IMG/VR virus record: IMGVR_UViG_3300047095_000292
Span: 1 to 64,000 of that record
DNA: 64,000 nucleotides
From: a virus
Strand: one strand, 5' to 3'
A program made the position numbers and the translations under genes. This document shows positions 60,320 to 64,000 of the stretch, one piece after another. The notes beneath the pieces are model-generated. The model was not told the DNA's origin. It worked only from the letters and a program-made list of their open reading frames with translations, and did no database searches. Each line of letters begins with the position of its first letter. The first letter of the stretch is position 1.

Positions 60320-60494
60320 AATTAATCCATAATCTTTTAAACTTATTCCCTTGCGGGTGTAAAGTCTAATAGTCATTATGATAACTATGTGCTAACGTTG
60401 CGTTAGCGAAAGGTGAGTGTTTTCTATAAAGCTTCAGAAGGGAGGAGACTTCAGCAATATATGGATTACACACAACCAATAAGGAAAGCCTATA

Positions 60495-60528
60495 TCATGC
60501 TTGTTTATCAAAGATAGCTTAAGCATGA
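60495..60528 (-). terminator. Hairpin downstream of the 203-residue gene
   Basis: TCATGCTT and AAGCATGA pair, with TATC/GATA inside. Only weak T content follows. Possible terminator. Confidence 0.45.
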
Positions 60529-60555
60529 CACAGGACTTATATCCTTAGTGGTTTC

Positions 60556-61167
60556 TTAAGCAGCCTTCTTAGCAGCAGCTTTCGCATCGGCCTTAGCTTT
60601 TGCACGCTTAGCTTGGTAAGCCTCAAATACAGCACCGCCAGCCTTCTTAGCAGCTTGATACTCTTCCAGACCACCACCGGCAGGAGCTTGACGCTTCTCA
60701 ACGCCAGCCTCGTAAGCCTCTTCAATCTTTTCACGATTGGCAATGATCCACTTAGCTGCATTAGCATCAGCCAGAGCAGTTAGTGCAGCCATCGTAGCAG
60801 CAGCCTTTTCTTCATCCTTCATACGCTTGACAGAAGGCCAACGGAAGGAATCAAGAACTGCAGCAGCATTGTCTTGAATGAAACGCAGCTTGTTATCAGT
60901 GATAGTAGCAAGATGTGCAAGTGCCTTCTCTAGCTTGTTCTTTTCAGCCTTAGTTACACGAGCAACAGTACCAACTTCGAAACTCTTCATGATCTCATCT
61001 TCGTTCTCATACAGGAACGTAGCAAGATTAGCATCACCACCAGCAACCTTCTTCAGAGCGGCCTCGACCATTGGCTTACGCAGATAGTCACGAGCTTCCG
61101 TAACAGTGCTGAACCATTTGCCATCAGGAGTCATAACGCCTTTTTGAAGTTGAAGATTGTTTGACAT
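60556..61167 (-). CDS. Hypothetical protein with Lys/Ala-rich tail, 203 residues
   Basis: Globular N-terminal part (QKGVMTPDGKWFSTVTEARD, YLRKPMVEAALKKVAGGDAN), helical middle, and a histone-like C-terminus of repeated AK units (AKRAKAKADAKAAAKKAA). The tail suggests DNA binding. Promoter-like element A copy 5 is 47 bases upstream and the gene is monocistronic-looking. RBS AAGGAAATAAA. Function unknown. Confidence 0.65.
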   Translation of the reverse strand: MSNNLQLQKGVMTPDGKWFSTVTEARDYLRKPMVEAALKKVAGGDANLATFLYENEDEIMKSFEVGTVARVTKAEKNKLEKALAHLATITDNKLRFIQDNAAAVLDSFRWPSVKRMKDEEKAAATMAALTALADANAAKWIIANREKIEEAYEAGVEKRQAPAGGGLEEYQAAKKAGGAVFEAYQAKRAKAKADAKAAAKKAA

Positions 61168-61214
61168 AGCTTTTATTTCCTTTTAATATAATTAAATACG
61201 GTACACGATGTTGT

Positions 61215-61243
61215 GTACCATATAAGATACCCCGTATTGCACA
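61215..61243 (-). promoter_or_regulatory. Promoter-like element A, copy 5
   Basis: TGTGCA, 8 bases, TATCTTATATGGTAC on the minus strand. Slightly diverged copy with the same spacing. Confidence 0.6.
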
Positions 61244-61341
61244 ATTGCAGTACTAGGGTTAAAACGCCAACCGTCCTCCAGTTGGATTACAAACGGCCTT
61301 TTCAGACCAATTTTTATATCATTAATTTTGCTAGGTGTATT

Positions 61342-61845
61342 TTAATTACAACGCAGAAACTCACCCTGCACCTTTTCAGCAGCGGATACCCAGGCTTTAT
61401 ATGCCTCAACCTCATCAGTAAATACTCCTAAATATTTAGTAGTACCTCCTATCGAAATAGATGCCTGCCATTTCTTAATATCCTTTCTCCAATATATTCC
61501 TTTCAGCTTGCTAGAACAGTCTTTAAACTTTCCGCGATTTCGCAAGTTCTCAGAGCGTGTAGCCAACCTCAGATTTTCTATTCGGTTGTCGGATAAGTCA
61601 TTATTTATATGATCTATATCACCTTCATACTGCCCATTATGATATAGCCAGATAAATCTATGTAGGGCTGCTTTAACACCTTTAAAGTTCATTGCTTTAT
61701 ATCCGTTGCCCATGACATACGTACCGCCACAGACTTCGCCTATCTTGCAAGTTGCCTTATCTTTTATCCAAAAAAGAACACCGTTATCATATCTGGTGTA
61801 TTCTCTTAACTCTTCCTTGGTGATATCTTTAAATTTTTTCTTCAA
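61342..61845 (-). CDS. HNH-AP2 homing endonuclease with TTG start, 167 residues
   Basis: TTG at 61845 with AAAGGAG 6 bases upstream; upstream in-frame codons are GC-rich and unlike the protein. HNH: AALHRFIWLYHNGQYEGDID, then HINNDLSDNRIENLRLATRS. AP2: SSKLKGIYWRKDIKKWQASI, then FTDEVEAYKAWVSAA. Free-standing. Confidence 0.85.
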   Translation of the reverse strand: MKKKFKDITKEELREYTRYDNGVLFWIKDKATCKIGEVCGGTYVMGNGYKAMNFKGVKAALHRFIWLYHNGQYEGDIDHINNDLSDNRIENLRLATRSENLRNRGKFKDCSSKLKGIYWRKDIKKWQASISIGGTTKYLGVFTDEVEAYKAWVSAAEKVQGEFLRCN

Positions 61846-62002
61846 AGTATCTCCTTTAATTGTGCGCCACGGTTCCAGCTTTTGCGTTTCTGGGCTTCCA
61901 CTTTTGTAGGACACTTGCCCCTGCCTGACCGCCAGTTGCCTCACCTTGCCCCAACCTGCTACCCTGCCGGTGCACGCCTGTCGCACCCGCCAGACCTCCG
62001 GA
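61846..62002 (-). other. GC-rich, G-rich non-coding block
   Basis: About 155 bases with strong G bias on the coding strand (multiple GG/GGG/GGGG runs) between the stop of 62003-62401 and the HNH gene. Composition contrasts sharply with both sides. An open frame through it is probably chance. Confidence 0.45.
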
Positions 62003-62401
62003 CTAACCAAATACGATATTCATTTGATTATCTTTTGCAGCCTTAAGCATCATTATCAATGTATCAAGCCTTCGTAAAACATATTGCGAATCCCTACCAC
62101 AATCAATAAAGTTTCCAACACGAGTTGTTGCCTTTTCGAAATGATCCTTCTCTCGTGTATTGCGTATTTTAGTTACTTTACGCAGAACCTTACTGATCTT
62201 ATCCTGCTCCCACTTACCATATAGCTCATTTGCTTCCTTATACTGCCCTAGAAGGATGAGTAAATCTGCTGCATTTACATTTGAAAGATTCATTTCATAG
62301 AATCCCTCGCATGGTCTTGTATCCCACCACTCAGGCTCATTATTTGGATCAGGTTGATAACGTTCCGTTGGTGCACCTTCAATGTGAAACGTTATGCTCA
62401 T
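62003..62401 (-). CDS. Hypothetical protein, 132 residues
   Basis: Contains RPCEGFYEMNLSNVNAADLL, then a charged helix (KVLRKVTKIRNTREKDHFEK) and VLRRLDTLIMMLKAAKDNQM. Overlaps the HAD gene by 4 bases. Family not recognised. Confidence 0.65.
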   Translation of the reverse strand: MSITFHIEGAPTERYQPDPNNEPEWWDTRPCEGFYEMNLSNVNAADLLILLGQYKEANELYGKWEQDKISKVLRKVTKIRNTREKDHFEKATTRVGNFIDCGRDSQYVLRRLDTLIMMLKAAKDNQMNIVFG

Positions 62402-62745
62402 CGTACCTCCGTTGCGTTACGGGAATCTAGCTGACCCTCTGGTAGTACATTATGTGCACCCCAAATAGTTTCAGCATCCATAAATACAGACTGTGGATGG
62501 TCATCGATCCAGATGCTAGGGTGAATACCTAAATTAGCCATGAAAGGCTTCTTAGCCATGCGACCTGTAAAGAACACATTTTCTTCACCAATGAAACTGA
62601 GAAACTTAGGATCAATTCCTTCTGATTGGTAACGCATTGTAACTGCTACAATACGATGATCCCGCATCTCAGCTGTAAAGATGAAGCGTTCCCATAGAGC
62701 CGGATCTTCTGTAAATGTACCATCATAATCAAGTGCTATGATCAT
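62398..62745 (-). CDS. HAD-superfamily phosphatase-like protein, 115 residues
   Basis: Motif I MIIALDYDGTFTEDP with nucleophile Asp and second Asp, motif II-like VAVTMRYQSEG, motif IV-like WIDDHPQSV. Short, cap-less HAD as in phage and bacterial small phosphatases. Substrate unknown; nucleotide metabolism is likely from the nearby deaminase. Confidence 0.8.
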   Translation of the reverse strand: MIIALDYDGTFTEDPALWERFIFTAEMRDHRIVAVTMRYQSEGIDPKFLSFIGEENVFFTGRMAKKPFMANLGIHPSIWIDDHPQSVFMDAETIWGAHNVLPEGQLDSRNATEVR

Positions 62746-63326
62746 GCAGCTTCTCCAAATGATAAAATTGTTGCATGCATTGTAGGTACTCTTTCTTGCC
62801 TTTGTTTAGCCCGAATAGAGGCCTGTGCGGGTGATTGCAAGCGTATAATCTGTTCAAGCAATGTTGCTACCTCTTGCGGTTCAACGATTAATTCCTTTGC
62901 TGGAGGCTTTTCAAGGGCAGTGAATAGTGGCAATTCAGATAGCCTCATTTCATGCATACTAAATTCCATCATAGTCGGTCTAGTGTCTGCCCACGCATTG
63001 AAGGTGGGCATTAACCCTGGATCGCTAACTCTGAACATGATATCACTAGCTGCTTGTATTACAGTGAAGTCAGGACCATTCCAACGTTGCTCGTACTTGT
63101 CTCGAAAGTCATTGAAACGATCTCGTTCCATGTACCTATAGTACTCTTTACTAATAGCAAGCATCTTCAGATTTGATGCGGGATGATACAGGAGCAGACG
63201 CTTCTCTTCCCTGTAAATATCATCTTCCAAGGATATTTTCCAACCACTGCGCCCTAAGGCAACAGTGGTGGTCTCCCATCCTGCAAAGTAGACAGGGCAG
63301 GGCGGATTAACCTGTAGGAGCGCCAT
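62742..63326 (-). CDS. Hypothetical protein, 194 residues
   Basis: YFAGWETTTVALGRSGWKIS, then ISKEYYRYMERDRFNDFRDK and a Pro/Gln-rich C-terminus. Overlaps the HAD gene (ATGA). No family recognised. Confidence 0.65.
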   Translation of the reverse strand: MALLQVNPPCPVYFAGWETTTVALGRSGWKISLEDDIYREEKRLLLYHPASNLKMLAISKEYYRYMERDRFNDFRDKYEQRWNGPDFTVIQAASDIMFRVSDPGLMPTFNAWADTRPTMMEFSMHEMRLSELPLFTALEKPPAKELIVEPQEVATLLEQIIRLQSPAQASIRAKQRQERVPTMHATILSFGEAA

Positions 63327-63860
63327 TTATTGCGGCCATTCTATATGTTGCCATGTCCGTCCTTTCTGTATTTGGTAAATAGCACCCCGATGTACTCCAA
63401 ACTCTCTTGCAATATCGGGAATATGCTCTCCGGCCGCAATTAGACCTTTTATGATCCTTACGCTTGCATCAGTTAGTTTCGCTGTTGCGTTTTGCTCACC
63501 GACTCCATGTAGACCGCTTTCAATAGCATGTGTCCTGTTCTCCTCGCCTGTCATCCAGACTAATGAGCAAGCCCGATTATCAGACTTGTCTATTCGTCCT
63601 TCAGAGTCAACACCAATATGACCTACCTCAGGTTTGTTACCAGGGTTAGGAATAAATGCAATCGCTACTAATCTGTTCACACGGTGCGTTGCATGATTCT
63701 CGCCTAAGCCAATACCTACATTTAAGTAGCCTTCATTATTTGCGATTAGCTTAAGTATGCGACTCTTTTTAAACTTTGTATCAGGACTCTTGACTCTACC
63801 GAGGGTTGAGACGAAATAACCGTCTATTATATGGCGCCACTCTTCTGTTAGCTCTGCCAT
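63327..63860 (-). CDS. NUMOD4-HNH homing endonuclease, 177 residues
   Basis: Start ATG at 63860. NUMOD4: EEWRHIIDGYFVSTLGRVKS. HNH: VNRLVAIAFIPNPGNKPEVG, then HIGVDSEGRIDKSDNRACSL. C-terminal HTH-like segment HIPDIAREFGVHRGAIYQIQ. Free-standing, directly after the partial gene at the window edge. Confidence 0.88.
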   Translation of the reverse strand: MAELTEEWRHIIDGYFVSTLGRVKSPDTKFKKSRILKLIANNEGYLNVGIGLGENHATHRVNRLVAIAFIPNPGNKPEVGHIGVDSEGRIDKSDNRACSLVWMTGEENRTHAIESGLHGVGEQNATAKLTDASVRIIKGLIAAGEHIPDIAREFGVHRGAIYQIQKGRTWQHIEWPQ

Positions 63861-63864
63861 AATA

Positions 63865-64000
63865 TTAACCTGCGAATGAACCGTCGGAGATACTCTGCTG
63901 TAGGTCCTCGATTTCACGCTCAATGTTACGTACGATACTCTTCGCAGCATCAAGTTCGCGAAGTTTCTTTACAAGTGCAGTTGTAGCCTTCTTTGCCTTT
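63865..64000 (-). CDS. Partial coiled-coil protein (C-terminal 44 residues in window)
   Basis: The frame enters from beyond the window: KAKKATTALVKKLRELDAAK, then SIVRNIEREIEDLQQSISDG, stop at 63865. Charged helix with heptad pattern. The start is outside the window. Confidence 0.6.
   Translation of the reverse strand, partial: KAKKATTALVKKLRELDAAKSIVRNIEREIEDLQQSISDGSFAG

Larger units (their letters stand above)
60231..60555 (-). other. 325-base intergenic region with several hairpins
   Basis: Holds the hairpin 60248-60280, a terminator 60281-60319, a 7-bp GCTAACG/CGTTAGC hairpin with 3-base loop near 60391-60407, and a hairpin 60495-60528 after the next gene. No gene seen. Confidence 0.5.

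Overview
The window is one continuous stretch of a tailed double-stranded DNA bacteriophage (Caudoviricetes) genome. Every gene I accept lies on the minus strand, so transcription runs from position 64000 towards 1. A single 2706-residue tape measure, a tail-tip protein, a tail tube, a frameshifted tail-assembly chaperone and the absence of sheath or contractile baseplate genes point to siphovirus morphology with a very long tail. The lysis genes (SleB-type wall hydrolase, coiled-coil spanin-like membrane protein, 3TM-holin-like protein, DUF5675 protein) fit a Gram-negative host, probably a proteobacterium. The host cannot be named from the sequence.

Layout in transcription order. 64000-57065: small early-type genes, two HNH endonucleases, a HAD phosphatase, two SAM methyltransferases, a cytidine/dCMP deaminase and many proteins under 60 residues. 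56634-57064: a structured non-coding interval. 56633-54273: a protein of unknown function, a HicA-like/primase-zinc-ribbon protein and small proteins. 54262-52368: a GC-richer accessory cassette. 52367-51865: intergenic control region with a 25-bp perfect-stem terminator, AT-rich 40-bp tandem repeats and a repeated promoter-like element. 51864-50374: four overlapping membrane-protein genes. 50280-48127: terminase small (probable) and large subunits. 47780-40789: small proteins and a block of large beta-rich virion proteins unusually placed between terminase and portal. 40495-37871: portal flanked on both sides by HNH genes. 37862-30613: an interrupted MuF-RNA polymerase gene. 30554-26349: scaffold, major capsid, head-tail connectors and tail tube. 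26347-11326: tail chaperones, tape measure, tail tip and a cupin-SET protein. 11065-6084: fibre and receptor-binding proteins. 6096-1: tandem methyltransferase, then lysis and small membrane proteins.

The main discovery is at 30613-37862. Five exons, separated by four group I introns, join into one 4620-nt frame encoding 1539 residues. The N-terminal part is a MuF head-morphogenesis domain. The C-terminal half carries all catalytic motifs of a T7/N4-like single-subunit RNA polymerase. The introns sit on or beside the polymerase motifs, and splicing restores the K-x7-Y-G motif and places HD of motif C in frame. Each intron has a credible P1 helix ending in U-G, and the exon frames close exactly. 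Two introns carry HNH ORFs, one carries an HNH remnant and one has no ORF. A MuF-linked polymerase suggests a virion-packaged, injected enzyme. Two repeated promoter-like elements in this window (five copies of a bipartite motif; two copies of a 24-mer plus a 9-mer) are candidates for its targets.

No tRNA, rRNA, CRISPR array, integrase or insertion sequence was recognised. All identifications come from reading sequence motifs by eye; no database search was run.
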